A DNA stretch of 42,136 bases from Deltaproteobacteria bacterium (GCA_030595125.1 JAUVDV010000049.1:1-42136), one strand, 5' to 3'; shown: positions 8,425 to 17,240, numbered from the stretch's first letter. A program made the numbers and translations. Notes: a model not told the origin generated them from the sequence alone.

Positions 8425-9471
8425 TCACCACAGAAGTACCAGTTGGTTAGTTGATCCCAGCGCGGCGATAGTTCTCCTTTTCTTGGGTTTTTCCAAAATG
8501 TACGGTTCCGCGTTGAACACTCCGCACTTGCGGTTGTTCCGGAAGAACCCCCATTTTGTGTAAACACGCTTGTTCCACGACCAGATGGCCCTCGGCGGTC
8601 TGGGGAACGGCGACGCCTTGTACAGCGCGTCGACGGCGCCGGCATCGAACTCCCAGTTGCCCGAAGGTCGAACCACCCTGACGCGTTCGACCGTGCCGTC
8701 TTTCGCAATCTCGAACTCCGCGTACATCCTCAAGTTGGCGTTGTTTATGGGGTCCCGCCGCGGCCGATCGTTGAGTGACCGCAGGAATGTATCGGCAAAA
8801 ATAGGGTGGATGGAGTGTGCGTGAATGCCGACGAAGTACCGGTGAAAGATCTCTCGCTTGCGTTCGTTGATTTCACGTGTGGTTTCGGGCCTGACGAAGG
8901 AAGATCTGGATAAAAGTGCGCGCCGCACCTTTGACGAAAACTTCTTTGTAGCTTCCCACCCCTGGTACTTGCCCGAATACTTTTCTTTCTTTTTGAGATC
9001 GGAGTCGGCCACGGCAAGCGATCGGGTACTCGCCGCCTTGTCCCGTTTTTGCGCCGAGCGCACGGGGACCTCGCCGGTCGAGGGCGGCACCGCCGATTCA
9101 GGCTTGTGTGCAACTCGTTCTCGAGTGGGTTCGGCGGCCTTGACCGGGCGCTGTTCGACGCGCCTTGCCGCAACCTGGTCTGCCGCTTTTTCTTTTTGGG
9201 GAACAACCGGAGTCAAATCGATAGAAGCGGTTTCCTCGCTCGCCACCTCACTGGGGGGCAAGGGAGCCGTCTGGGGAACAATATCAACCGCCCCCTCGGG
9301 AGGCTCCACTTCCATCAACGCCACCTCGAAAGAGCGATCGGGCTCTTGCTCGAACAGAGTGAAATCAAGAGAAATGATCCCTATGACAAGAAGATGCAGG
9401 AATATAGAAGCCGCAAATGCGATGGAATTTTGTTTGCGACCGGAGCCGCGTCTGGGTTGTTGATACGCCAT
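8425..9471 (-). CDS. TonB-like protein with C-terminal energy-transducer domain
   Basis: From the ATG at 9471 (MAYQQPRRGSGRKQ) the product has 348 residues. A basic N-terminus is followed by one membrane anchor (IAFAASIFLHLLVIGIISL) and a Pro/Glu/Ala/Lys-rich periplasmic linker. The C-terminal domain carries AEFEIAKDGTVERVRVVRPSG and FDAGAVDALYKASPFPRPP, matching the TonB C-terminal family. TonB links the proton-motive force to outer-membrane receptors, usually with ExbB/ExbD. No exbB, exbD or receptor is in the window. A second basic segment (ERKREIFHRYFVGIHAHSIHP) sits between linker and TonB domain, as in AgmX/GltJ-like deltaproteobacterial proteins, so a gliding or envelope role is an alternative. 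The frame stays open upstream to 9582, but that extension looks non-coding. Confidence 0.8.
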   Translation of the reverse strand: MAYQQPRRGSGRKQNSIAFAASIFLHLLVIGIISLDFTLFEQEPDRSFEVALMEVEPPEGAVDIVPQTAPLPPSEVASEETASIDLTPVVPQKEKAADQVAARRVEQRPVKAAEPTRERVAHKPESAVPPSTGEVPVRSAQKRDKAASTRSLAVADSDLKKKEKYSGKYQGWEATKKFSSKVRRALLSRSSFVRPETTREINERKREIFHRYFVGIHAHSIHPIFADTFLRSLNDRPRRDPINNANLRMYAEFEIAKDGTVERVRVVRPSGNWEFDAGAVDALYKASPFPRPPRAIWSWNKRVYTKWGFFRNNRKCGVFNAEPYILEKPKKRRTIAALGSTNQLVLLW

Positions 9472-9577
9472 GATCCGAACTCTACAAGACCTCAATAATA
9501 GCATTCGCCAGCGTCGTGTGCGTTGTAAATGTATGTTCATATGGTCCAAAGGCAAGGGACTGCTGACAAATTGTAGC

Positions 9578-9592
9578 GTCACAAGTGGTGAC
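9578..9592. promoter_or_regulatory. Inverted repeat in the divergent promoter region
   Basis: GTCAC-AAGTG-GTGAC is a perfect 5-bp inverted repeat ending 6 bp before a TATAAT (9599-9604) on the plus strand. The region 9472-9660 separates the TonB-like gene (minus) from the small membrane-protein gene (plus). A dimeric regulator could bind here. Confidence 0.3.
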
Positions 9593-9598
9593 TTTCCT

Positions 9599-9604
9599 TA
9601 TAAT
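9599..9604 (+). promoter_or_regulatory. Putative -10 box for the 9661 gene
   Basis: A perfect TATAAT 56 bp upstream of the ATG at 9661. No good -35 lies at 17 bp; the region there is occupied by the inverted repeat at 9578-9592. Confidence 0.4.
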
Positions 9605-9660
9605 CGACTATTCTCTACCCTGCTAACCGACACCGCATTTGAGAACGTGAAAGGAAGGTC

Positions 9661-10095
9661 ATGAACATGGGCATGGGCATGGGAAATTTTGGCGGAATAT
9701 GGTTGTTACACCTGGGAGTGCTGGCAATCATCGACGTGAAACTCTTCAAGACACCTCCGACGGAGGGTGAGAAGAACACCGGCATGCTGGTATGGGGAAT
9801 CATCGGCCTGGTCGTCTTCGGTAGCGCCGCGCTCGAGGGAACCTGGGCGTTGTTCGGGAGTCTGACCAGCCTCGGCTTCATCGCCGAGTTCCCTTTTCCC
9901 ATCATCGCCGCGTTCTTCGCCAACATGGCACAGGTGGGCATGTCCGTCTTTCTCATCCTCAGCAATATCAACCGCATCCGCATGCGGGCTCCGGGCTTCG
10001 GCGTGCTGAAGGTCCTCCTCGGCGCCGGCGCCGCGTTCTTCGCCACCCTGCTGTTCATCTCGGGGTTCTTCGGCGGCGGCTACATGTATTACTAG
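9661..10095 (+). CDS. Small four-helix membrane protein, function unknown
   Basis: 144 residues, mostly hydrophobic, with about four predicted membrane segments (roughly residues 10-27, 42-65, 75-105 and 118-138). The N-terminus is Met/Gly-rich (MNMGMGMGNFGG) and the C-terminus ends GFFGGGYMYY. GGAAGG lies about 4 bp before the ATG. I do not recognise the family. The next gene starts 63 bp downstream and is also a membrane protein, so they may be co-transcribed. There are no cysteines or obvious catalytic motifs. Confidence 0.75.
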   Translation: MNMGMGMGNFGGIWLLHLGVLAIIDVKLFKTPPTEGEKNTGMLVWGIIGLVVFGSAALEGTWALFGSLTSLGFIAEFPFPIIAAFFANMAQVGMSVFLILSNINRIRMRAPGFGVLKVLLGAGAAFFATLLFISGFFGGGYMYY

Positions 10096-10158
10096 GGCGG
10101 AGTACCGGGGAGTGCACACCCCGGCAACGATGCAGCGACCGCACAACGCGAAAGCTTC

Positions 10159-11646
10159 ATGAAGCATTCTTTCAAGGTCGGCAAGATCATCAGGGCGATT
10201 TTACGCAGCCTGGTTCTGATCGTGCTCGTGGCGGCATTTTCACTGGCGGCGCCTCTCTGGGGCCTGACGGGTAATCTGGTTCGCGGTCTCACGGACGAGG
10301 CCACTTGCGCACGCGTGGTGAAGGACTGGGGTCTCGGGCAGATCGCCGCCGGAGGCCTGGTCAAGCTGGAAGATCTCCTGCCGCCCCACATCATGGGCTA
10401 CCTGCAGGGCGACGAAAGCGCCAGGGGAGCCGTGGACGAGCTCAACCAGGCTCTCGTCCGGACAATCGACGCGACGGCGGTGGAGATTGCATCTCAGGTG
10501 CCGGCCTACATCGCCGGGCGCCGCGAGCATCTCAACGCTTCGGTGAACCTGTCCGATTTTCGGCAAACGGCCGTCAACATTGTCGTGGCGCGAACACCGG
10601 GGGGGCGGTTGATGGAGAGCGTGATCCGCGGGGGCATCGAGTCGGCCGTGCCCCGGGAGTTCTCCCTGGACAGGCCTCTTCAAAAACTGGAGCTGTTGCT
10701 CACCCCGGTGCGCGCGTCGGTCGGCCGCCTGGTGAGTTTTACCGATTCGGCGGGCGTCTTCTCTCTGTTCATCCTCATGTGGATCGCCCTCATCGGATTT
10801 CGCCTGACCCGCGTCTTTCGATGGATCGGCGCGGCCTTCCTCGGCGCGGGAACGGTGGGCGCGCTGGTGGGCGGACTGCTCTCGTGGTTCATGGGCCTCG
10901 TCCTTCCCGATGTCGTGATTGCGAATCGCTTCTTCCAGGAGATCATGGCCGGGTCGATCCTGTCGTTCCGCTCCACCGCATGGGCCTGGATGATCGCCGG
11001 CGGGTCATCGGTGGCTGTCTCGTTCATCCTGCCCCCCATCGCGCGAGCGGTCGGCCGCAGCTGGAGATCCTGTGCGGTGGGACCATTGTTTTCCGTTCTC
11101 GCTCCGGGGGACGGGCGATGGACGCTGGCGACCCTGGTCAGCCTCGTTCCGGCGTTCCTCGGATACGCCATTGATCACCGCGCAAAGAACCCCCGGCGAG
11201 CGGTTCGCGCATCCCTCGGCGGCCGTGTTATCGCCGCGCGGGTCATCGACTGCATTCTACCGGTGCTGGTGATCGGTTTCTTGAGCGGCGGCGGATCGGC
11301 CGGCTTCTTCTCAGGGATAATTGCAATACCCTTCTGGGCGTTGTTCATCATCTTCTGGTTTCTGCGGGACAGGCCGCGCACCCTGCGCGGATTCAACTTC
11401 GTCGACCGTATCTGCGGGGTGGTCAGGGGCCGTCAACCGGGCAAGAAGGCCGTGGCGGCATCGGTGGTTCGATCGTTGCCGTTGATCGCCGGGGCTGCGA
11501 TGGGGCTTAAGATTCCCGTGCCCGTCGCTTTTGCGATCGTCGCCGGGGCGGAGGTTATTTCGGTGATCTTTTTGTGGCCGGACAGAACGTTCGCAGACTT
11601 GATTGCGGGAACCAGGGCGAGATGGATCGGCGGGATCAGTCGATGA
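10159..11646 (+). CDS. Multi-pass membrane protein with an RDD-like C-terminal region
   Basis: 495 residues. An N-terminal membrane segment (about 14-35) is followed by an extracytoplasmic-looking region of about 160 residues. Then come several membrane segments (about 195-215, 223-250, 275-297, 320-340, 368-405). The C-terminal part (RVIDCILPVLVIGFLSG ... RDRPRTLRGFNF ... GRQPGKKAVAASVVRSLPLI) resembles RDD-family membrane domains in its Arg-Asp start and its basic GKK segment, but the match is loose. It lies 63 bp behind the 9661 gene. Its last 11 bp overlap the end of the convergent VWA lipoprotein gene. Function unknown. Confidence 0.75.
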   Translation: MKHSFKVGKIIRAILRSLVLIVLVAAFSLAAPLWGLTGNLVRGLTDEATCARVVKDWGLGQIAAGGLVKLEDLLPPHIMGYLQGDESARGAVDELNQALVRTIDATAVEIASQVPAYIAGRREHLNASVNLSDFRQTAVNIVVARTPGGRLMESVIRGGIESAVPREFSLDRPLQKLELLLTPVRASVGRLVSFTDSAGVFSLFILMWIALIGFRLTRVFRWIGAAFLGAGTVGALVGGLLSWFMGLVLPDVVIANRFFQEIMAGSILSFRSTAWAWMIAGGSSVAVSFILPPIARAVGRSWRSCAVGPLFSVLAPGDGRWTLATLVSLVPAFLGYAIDHRAKNPRRAVRASLGGRVIAARVIDCILPVLVIGFLSGGGSAGFFSGIIAIPFWALFIIFWFLRDRPRTLRGFNFVDRICGVVRGRQPGKKAVAASVVRSLPLIAGAAMGLKIPVPVAFAIVAGAEVISVIFLWPDRTFADLIAGTRARWIGGISR

Positions 11647-12988
11647 GGATCTCACAACCGAACTTGGCGGTGATGGTATCCCATTCGAAGTCCTTGAGCT
11701 TCTGGCAGGCTTCCGGGCACAGCTCGATCTCGGTGCACTGGGTCGTATCGTAGTTATCCAGATCCGACACGCTTGCGCTGATCCCCTGCCATCTCCATCC
11801 GTAGACATCGTTGCCGGGATCCTCTCCGGCACAATTTGCGTCGGGCATGTACTGCAGGGGAATATCGTCCAGTGACGAATTGGCCGGAACACCGTAGATC
11901 CACACCTTGTCGCAGCCCTTGTCCACCGGAGTGTAGGGCGGATCCGGGCTCAGGTCCGGAATGGAATCCCAGTCGACCGTGTAGAGGCAATTGATGGCTT
12001 CCCCCGTGATCGCCGTGAGCGCGATCTGGAGATCGGTCGCGTCCGTCGCGGCGTAATACTGGCCCGTGCCGCCCCAGTTTGCGATGTCGTCCATCACCGA
12101 GTCCCATGTGGACAGGCTGCTGCCCACGCCGATGACGAAGACCTTGATGCCCGCGGCGGCCAGATGAAGCGCTGCATTGTACGTGCACAAATCGTCGAGG
12201 CACTGGGTCGGGAAGTAAACCGGATCGCCCACCTCGGACGAGGTGCAAGGCAGGTCGTGGGCGGCGTTGCAGTTGGGAGCGCCGTCCGTCGCGAGGAGGA
12301 TGAAGTTCTGGTTCATTGCCACCGATATATCGAGCGGGTTCGTCGGGTAAGTGGCGGTGGGGCCGGTCCAGTTGAGGTACGAGAGCGCCCACTGGAGCGA
12401 CTGGCAGATGGGAGTTCCGCCGCACTGCCCCACCCCCCCCGAGGCGTCGAGCGCTGTCTGTATTTGGGTCAGGGTGCCCGGCAGGTCGACCTCCGGTGAG
12501 CCGTACCCGGGATCGTCCGCGTCCGCAGCCGAGGGCCTGCAAGAGTTGGGGTGACCTCCCGGATCATCCGCGGGACACGACATTGACGGGAAGACCGCCA
12601 GCCCGAAGTTGATCAGTCCGGAACCCATGTTGGCGGCAACCACGTCCTCGATGGCGGTGGCAGTAACAGCAGCGTAGGTATCGTCCGAGGGCGGGCTGGG
12701 ATCGATCTCGTTATCGGCCATCGATTTGGACCGATCGAGCAGGACAAGCATATTGATAGGATTGTACGTCACCTCCCACGGGATGTCCGCGCAGGAGGGA
12801 TCGCTATCGCCATCGGTGTCGCCATCGGTATCCGAATCGCTATCGCCATCGGTGTCGCCATCAGTGTCCGAATCGCCATCGGTGTCCGTGTCCGTCCCGC
12901 CGTCGACAATGAGCGAGTTTCCGCCGCTATCCTCGCAGGCGCAAACGCAAGCCAGTATAATTATCAGAATCCCAAACTTCATCCACAT
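11636..12988 (-). CDS. VWA-domain lipoprotein with acidic DT/DS linker (distant relative of the 24215-28543 array)
   Basis: 450 residues. The lipoprotein signal peptide ends ILACVCAC-EDSGG (likely lipidated Cys18). About 35 residues of Asp-Thr/Asp-Ser/Asp-Gly linker follow. The VWA domain has the MIDAS motif LLDRSKS, the threonine segment GGTPICQS and LATDGAPNC. The C-terminal Cys module ends ELCPEACQKL...ITAKFGCEIL, matching the ends of the array proteins (EFCPDACDLL...GEFGCPQI). It contains an extra insert of about 40 residues (AGEDPGNDVYGWRW region). GGAGG seven bases before the ATG fixes the start. It is probably an outer-membrane lipoprotein that binds a protein partner through a divalent metal. 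The 3' end overlaps the convergent membrane-protein gene by 11 bp. Confidence 0.9.
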   Translation of the reverse strand: MWMKFGILIIILACVCACEDSGGNSLIVDGGTDTDTDGDSDTDGDTDGDSDSDTDGDTDGDSDPSCADIPWEVTYNPINMLVLLDRSKSMADNEIDPSPPSDDTYAAVTATAIEDVVAANMGSGLINFGLAVFPSMSCPADDPGGHPNSCRPSAADADDPGYGSPEVDLPGTLTQIQTALDASGGVGQCGGTPICQSLQWALSYLNWTGPTATYPTNPLDISVAMNQNFILLATDGAPNCNAAHDLPCTSSEVGDPVYFPTQCLDDLCTYNAALHLAAAGIKVFVIGVGSSLSTWDSVMDDIANWGGTGQYYAATDATDLQIALTAITGEAINCLYTVDWDSIPDLSPDPPYTPVDKGCDKVWIYGVPANSSLDDIPLQYMPDANCAGEDPGNDVYGWRWQGISASVSDLDNYDTTQCTEIELCPEACQKLKDFEWDTITAKFGCEILID

Positions 12989-13131
12989 ATCGCGACCTCC
13001 CTTGCCCGATCATGGCAATCAGGAAAATGCTCACCTCCACGTGAGCTGCAAAAACAATACGAAAACCTACTTTTAGATTACCGTCACAACCTCATGTTAC
13101 GATATCATTTTCAAAAAAAGGTGAAAGAAAG

Positions 13132-14310
13132 ATGAGAAAAATTATCGTTGGTGTGGAAAAGCTGAGGAATAATCAGGGGAAATTGATTTCCGGCAGGCGT
13201 GTCGGCCTGGTCGCCCACCCCGCCAGTGTTATTTCGTCTCTCGAACACACCCTTGATGTCCTTGAGGGGCTCGGCGCAAAGATGGAGGTACTCTTCGGGC
13301 CCGAGCACGGATTTGCAGGCGAAGCTCAGGATATGGAGTCGGTGGACGGCGTATCTACGGGCCCCCATGGGTTGCCCCTTCGCAGCCTTTACGGGGCGAC
13401 AGAATCGACTCTCGCTCCCACTGCAGATCAGATCTCCGGTCTGGATGCGCTGGTCGTCGATCTGGCCGATGTGGGTTCCCGATACTACACCTTCGTGTGG
13501 ACCTCCGTTCTGTGCCTGAGGGCATGTCACCGGGCGGGAGTGGAGATGATCCTCACAGATCGGCCGAACCCCATCGGCGGCGAAAAGGTGGAGGGCGGCC
13601 TGCAGAAACCCGGGTTCACTTCTTTCGTCGGTCTGGTCCCGGTGGCGAACCGTCACGGGTTGACCGTTGCGGAGCTGGTGAAAATGGTCGCCGACCACGA
13701 GGGCATGACCGACGGACTGACCATCGTCCCGATGGAAGGCTGGGAACGTCGGATGTATTACGAGGACACCGGTCTTCCATGGATACTTCCCTCGCCGAAC
13801 ATGCCCACCCTGGACACGGCGATCGTGTACCCCGGCATGTGCCTGCTGGAGGGAACGACGGTATCCGAAGGTCGTGGAACCACCCGGCCGTTCGAGATCT
13901 TCGGCGCCCCGGGAATCGACGGAGTCGCGCTCGCTCGCACATTGACCGAAATGAAACTGCCGGGGGTACGCTTCAGGCCGCTTTCCTTCAAACCTTCTTT
14001 CCACAAGCACGCGGGCCGAATATGCGGCGGTGTTCAGATACACGTGGTCGATCGGGAATCATTTCTTTCGTATCGAACCGGCATCGCAGCGCTTGTTGCG
14101 CTCAACCGGATCCTGGAGCCCCGCCTTGAATGGAGAATCGACCCATATGAGTTCGTGACGGACATCCCCGCAATCGATCTGTTGACCGGCTCCTCCGAAG
14201 TCCGGAAGGGAATAGAGCAGGGTGCTGGCCTGTCGGATCTTGCTGAAACATGGCTTGCCGACGAGAAGCGTTTCATTGAAATGCGGCAAGAATATCAAAT
14301 GTACGGTTGA
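13132..14310 (+). CDS. DUF1343 / NamZ-like exo-beta-N-acetylmuramidase family protein
   Basis: 392 residues. Recognisable blocks are GRRVGLVAHPASV, LFGPEHGFAG, DALVVDLADVGSRYYTFVWT, LTDRPNPIGG, WILPSPNMPTLDTAIVYPGM and LEGTTVSEGRGTTRPFEIFGAP. All are characteristic of DUF1343. The Bacillus subtilis member NamZ removes non-reducing-end MurNAc from peptidoglycan fragments (GH171). Unlike exported members, this one starts MRKIIVGVEKLRNN with no signal peptide, which suggests cytoplasmic cell-wall recycling. AGGTGAAAG lies just before the ATG. No other murein-recycling gene is nearby. The downstream intergenic region holds two matched hairpins. Confidence 0.93.
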   Translation: MRKIIVGVEKLRNNQGKLISGRRVGLVAHPASVISSLEHTLDVLEGLGAKMEVLFGPEHGFAGEAQDMESVDGVSTGPHGLPLRSLYGATESTLAPTADQISGLDALVVDLADVGSRYYTFVWTSVLCLRACHRAGVEMILTDRPNPIGGEKVEGGLQKPGFTSFVGLVPVANRHGLTVAELVKMVADHEGMTDGLTIVPMEGWERRMYYEDTGLPWILPSPNMPTLDTAIVYPGMCLLEGTTVSEGRGTTRPFEIFGAPGIDGVALARTLTEMKLPGVRFRPLSFKPSFHKHAGRICGGVQIHVVDRESFLSYRTGIAALVALNRILEPRLEWRIDPYEFVTDIPAIDLLTGSSEVRKGIEQGAGLSDLAETWLADEKRFIEMRQEYQMYG

Positions 14311-14330
14311 AGCAGGTTTCCAACAACTTT

Positions 14331-14351
14331 CCCGCGCAGGATCTGCGCGGG
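14331..14351. repeat. Hairpin 1 of a matched tandem pair
   Basis: CCCGCGCAG-GAT-CTGCGCGGG is a perfect 9-bp stem with a GAT loop, in the gap between the DUF1343 and mobA-like genes. A second copy begins 54 bp downstream. The outer stem pair differs between copies but stays paired. There is no T-tract. Confidence 0.65.
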
Positions 14352-14384
14352 CTGGAGGAAACAGGAACTCGGGATCTCACTGAC

Positions 14385-14405
14385 CTCGCGCAGGATCTGC
14401 GCGAG
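14385..14405. repeat. Hairpin 2 of a matched tandem pair
   Basis: CTCGCGCAG-GAT-CTGCGCGAG is a perfect 9-bp stem with the same GAT loop as hairpin 1. The second and eighth-from-end positions changed together (C-G to T-A), so the pairing is kept. It ends 49 bp before the MobA-like start. It could be an mRNA stabiliser, a Rho-linked element or a protein-binding site. Confidence 0.65.
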
Positions 14406-14454
14406 TAGGATATCCAAACTTGCGGTGCGCGGGAGCTTGTGCGAAGCCTTCATC

Positions 14455-15051
14455 ATGAGCGATGGGATCAGTTCAAAGGATATCACCGCCGTGATCCTGG
14501 CCGGCGGCAAGTCCAGTCGCATGAACGGCGTGGACAAGACCGTCCTCGAGATCGGCGGACGCCCTCTCATCATGCGGGTGATGGATGTGGTTGATCCGAT
14601 GTTCGGGGAGGTCCTGGTGGCCGGCGGCGGGCCGGGGCGTTTCGAAGACCTCGAGGGTGTTCGAGTGGTTCAAGATTCTGTGGAAGGTTTCGGCCCTCTG
14701 GCCGGTATCCGGGCGGGGTTTCAGGCCGCTCAGACCGAGTGGATCTTCGTGGTCGCCGCCGATATGCCGCTAATAGATCACAAGCTGGTAGCTGCCGTTA
14801 TAGACGGCGTGGGTCCGGACGTCAGCGCTGTCGTGCCGTGCCTGGACGACAAATACGAACCCCTGCACGCGGCCTATAGACGCGACCTGGTGCCCCGGAT
14901 CGACGAGCTCATAGCGGGGAACGTGCGCAAGGTGACGCGTCTGCTGGACGAAGTATCAGTGCGATGGGTTCCAATCGATCCCGTAAATCACAAGTGTTTC
15001 AAGAACATCAATCGACCGGAAGACGTATCCGCTGTAAAGAAATTACTTTGA
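14455..15051 (+). CDS. mobA: MobA-like molybdopterin guanylyltransferase (NTP transferase)
   Basis: 198 residues from the ATG at 14455; an in-frame GTG at 14425 is less likely. The N-terminus ITAVILAGGKSSRMNGVDKTVLEIGGRPL is the nucleotide-binding signature of the MobA/NTP_transf_3 family, and VVAADMPLI carries the metal-binding Asp. MobA transfers GMP from GTP to Mo-molybdopterin to form the bis-MGD cofactor. RMNGVDK replaces the usual RMGGxDK, a mild change. ALLAGIRAG-type and EPLHAAYRR segments also fit MobA. No other Mo-cofactor gene is visible, so a sugar- or polyol-phosphate nucleotidyltransferase remains possible. The SDR gene starts 1 bp after its stop, so the two are translationally coupled. 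Confidence 0.8.
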   Translation: MSDGISSKDITAVILAGGKSSRMNGVDKTVLEIGGRPLIMRVMDVVDPMFGEVLVAGGGPGRFEDLEGVRVVQDSVEGFGPLAGIRAGFQAAQTEWIFVVAADMPLIDHKLVAAVIDGVGPDVSAVVPCLDDKYEPLHAAYRRDLVPRIDELIAGNVRKVTRLLDEVSVRWVPIDPVNHKCFKNINRPEDVSAVKKLL

Positions 15052-15052
15052 A

Positions 15053-15808
15053 ATGAACGACAAAAGTGAACTGCAAGACAAGGTGGTCATGGTCACCGGA
15101 GCCTCGTCCGGCATCGGGCGGGCGATATCCCTCGCCCTCGCAAAGGAGGGCACGCGCCTGGCGATCGTGGCCAGAAACCTCGATAAGCTCGTCACGCTCA
15201 AGGCGCAGATCGAAAGCTCTGGTGGACGGGCGTTTCCATTGGCGGTGGATCTGAAAGACGAATCTCAGATCCTTTTCGCGTTCGAAGCCATCGGCCGCGA
15301 GTGGGGTGGGGTGGATGTGTTGATAAACAGCGCAGGACTCGGGCACGACGCCCCTCTCTCCAGCGGCAGTACCGAGCACTTTCGAGAGATGCTCGAGGTG
15401 AACGTGCTCGCCCTTTCCGTCATCACGCGTGAGGCCGTTTTGAACATGCAGGCCAACAAGACGGCGGGCCAGATCATTCACATCTCGTCGATGTCCGCAT
15501 ACCGGGTTCAGACGGGCGCCGGCATGTACGCCGCCACCAAGCACGCGGTCCGCGCCATGACCGAGGGGCTTCGCCGGGAGCTCCGCGAGGCGGGCAGTTC
15601 GATACGCGTCACGGCCGTGAGCCCCGGCGACACGGAAACGGAGTTCATGGAGCGAATGCTCGGCAGATCGGAGGCCGGCAAACGGGCTCCGGAATATCGA
15701 CAGATGGACCCGGAGGACATCGCCCAGGCAGTGCTCTACATTTTAAAGACGTCACCCAACGTCGAAATCCACGACATACTCATGCGCCCCATCAACCAAC
15801 CTGATTGA
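15053..15808 (+). CDS. SDR-family NAD(P)-dependent oxidoreductase
   Basis: 251 residues, the typical classical short-chain dehydrogenase length. It shows the cofactor motif TGASSGIG (15-22), the NSAG stabilising motif (92-95) and the catalytic set Ser146, Tyr159 and Lys163 (YAATK). ARN after the second strand suggests NADP(H) preference. The ending PNVEIHDILMRPINQ is like YdfG-type 3-hydroxy acid or serine dehydrogenases, but the substrate cannot be told. It begins 1 bp after the MobA-like stop. Confidence 0.93.
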   Translation: MNDKSELQDKVVMVTGASSGIGRAISLALAKEGTRLAIVARNLDKLVTLKAQIESSGGRAFPLAVDLKDESQILFAFEAIGREWGGVDVLINSAGLGHDAPLSSGSTEHFREMLEVNVLALSVITREAVLNMQANKTAGQIIHISSMSAYRVQTGAGMYAATKHAVRAMTEGLRRELREAGSSIRVTAVSPGDTETEFMERMLGRSEAGKRAPEYRQMDPEDIAQAVLYILKTSPNVEIHDILMRPINQPD

Positions 15809-15975
15809 TCATCCAAAGGCCGGTAATGTTTCCGGTGCATCGTAAAAGAATCCAGAAATATATACGAAGGGTCGTAAAATATTCCTTCCCAATCGCTTTG
15901 CAGTGGGCTATCTTTATTTTATCGGCAGGCTGGCGAATTATGCAGATTAGGCCTTTGCAATGAGATGGAGGCGAC

Positions 15976-17175
15976 ATGGAGCGGGTATACACCGGAGTTT
16001 TGCGCGAACACTTCGAGGAAAATCGACAGATGGCGTTCCTGAGCGGTCCGAGGCAGGTGGGGAAGACAACAACGGTGCGGGATGGGATGCCGGAGAGTGC
16101 CTACCTCAACTGGGACCGAACTACAGATCGGGCGCTCATTGTTGGTGAGGGGAGCGGCCTCGTCGAGCGACTCGGGCTCGACATGATCGCAGGTAACCCC
16201 AGCTCTGTAATCTTCGACGAGATTCACAAGTACCCGCAGTGGAAACTGTTTTTGAAAGGTTTCTTTGATACTTATGGGCAAAGGGTCCGTGTCGCCGTCA
16301 CCGGCAGCGCTCGACTGAACATCTACAAGAAGGGTGGGGATAGCCTGATGGGGAGGTATTTCCTCTATCGCATGCACCCATTGACCGTGGGTGAAATCGG
16401 CAGCGTGGCGTTCGTCGAAGACATGGTGAAAAAGCCCGTTCGTCCGGAGCCGAGCATTCTGAAGAGTTTGTTGCAGTTTGGGGGATTTCCCGAGCCGTTT
16501 CTGAAATCGAACATCCGTTTCTATAACCGCTGGCGCAGGTTGCGCTCCGAGCAATTGTTCAACGAAGACATCCGTGATCTCACAAACATCCAGGAGGTAA
16601 AGCAACTCGAGGTGCTCGCCGAGCTGTTGACGCATCAGGTGGGGCAGCTCGTGAACCTCAGTTCTCTGGCGGGTCAGACGGGGATGTCGGTCGATACCAT
16701 CTCTCGCTGGGTATCCACGTTGGAGTCCGTTTACTTCTGCTATATATTGCGTCCCTGGTTTCGCAATGTCCCGAAGTCTTTGAGAAAACAGCCCAAAATC
16801 TATCTTTGGGATTGGTCGCTGGTCACCGATCCCGGATCCCGTGCCGAGAATTTGGTTGCCTCTCATCTGCTCAAGGCCGTCGAGTTCTGGACAGACGCGG
16901 GGCTCGGCAACTTCGGTCTTCATTTTTTACGGGACTCGACGAAGCGAGAAGTGGATTTTCTGGTGACAAGAGACGGGGTCCCGTGGTTCCTCGCCGAGGT
17001 CAAGACATCTGCCTCCGGTCGCCTCTCCAAGAGCCTGAGGTACTATCATGCTCTTCTCGGGACCGCGCATGCCTTCCAGATCATTTTGGACGCCGACTAT
17101 ATCGACGAGGACTGTTTTTCGCACAGCGAGCCCATCAAGGTCCCTGCCGTCACGCTCCTCTCCCAGCTCGTTTGA
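15976..17175 (+). CDS. AAA_14 / DUF4143 ATPase
   Basis: 399 residues. Walker A GPRQVGKTT (about 24-32) and Walker B SVIFDEIHKY (about 76-85) are followed by sensor-like AVTGSARLNIY and then a DUF4143 C-terminal half. The end has a PD-(D/E)xK-like signature: KREVDFLVTRDGVPWFLAEVKTS. The family is widespread, often sporadic and accessory, and its role is not settled. GGAGG lies just before the ATG. The gene sits alone in an AT-richer gap between the mobA-SDR pair and lgt, consistent with an acquired gene. No mobile-element ends are visible. Confidence 0.92.
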   Translation: MERVYTGVLREHFEENRQMAFLSGPRQVGKTTTVRDGMPESAYLNWDRTTDRALIVGEGSGLVERLGLDMIAGNPSSVIFDEIHKYPQWKLFLKGFFDTYGQRVRVAVTGSARLNIYKKGGDSLMGRYFLYRMHPLTVGEIGSVAFVEDMVKKPVRPEPSILKSLLQFGGFPEPFLKSNIRFYNRWRRLRSEQLFNEDIRDLTNIQEVKQLEVLAELLTHQVGQLVNLSSLAGQTGMSVDTISRWVSTLESVYFCYILRPWFRNVPKSLRKQPKIYLWDWSLVTDPGSRAENLVASHLLKAVEFWTDAGLGNFGLHFLRDSTKREVDFLVTRDGVPWFLAEVKTSASGRLSKSLRYYHALLGTAHAFQIILDADYIDEDCFSHSEPIKVPAVTLLSQLV

Positions 17176-17240
17176 CACAGCGTGTGCCGGACGGATGGTT
17201 TGGAATGTGGACCGAGTGGACGGCAACTCAAATGACAAGA

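Noticed and set aside
14311-14454. Intrinsic terminator of the DUF1343 gene
   Set aside because: The hairpins are strong but neither is followed by a T-run on either strand.
15976-17175. Mobile element carrying the AAA/DUF4143 gene
   Set aside because: No terminal repeats, target duplication or recombinase gene could be seen around it.
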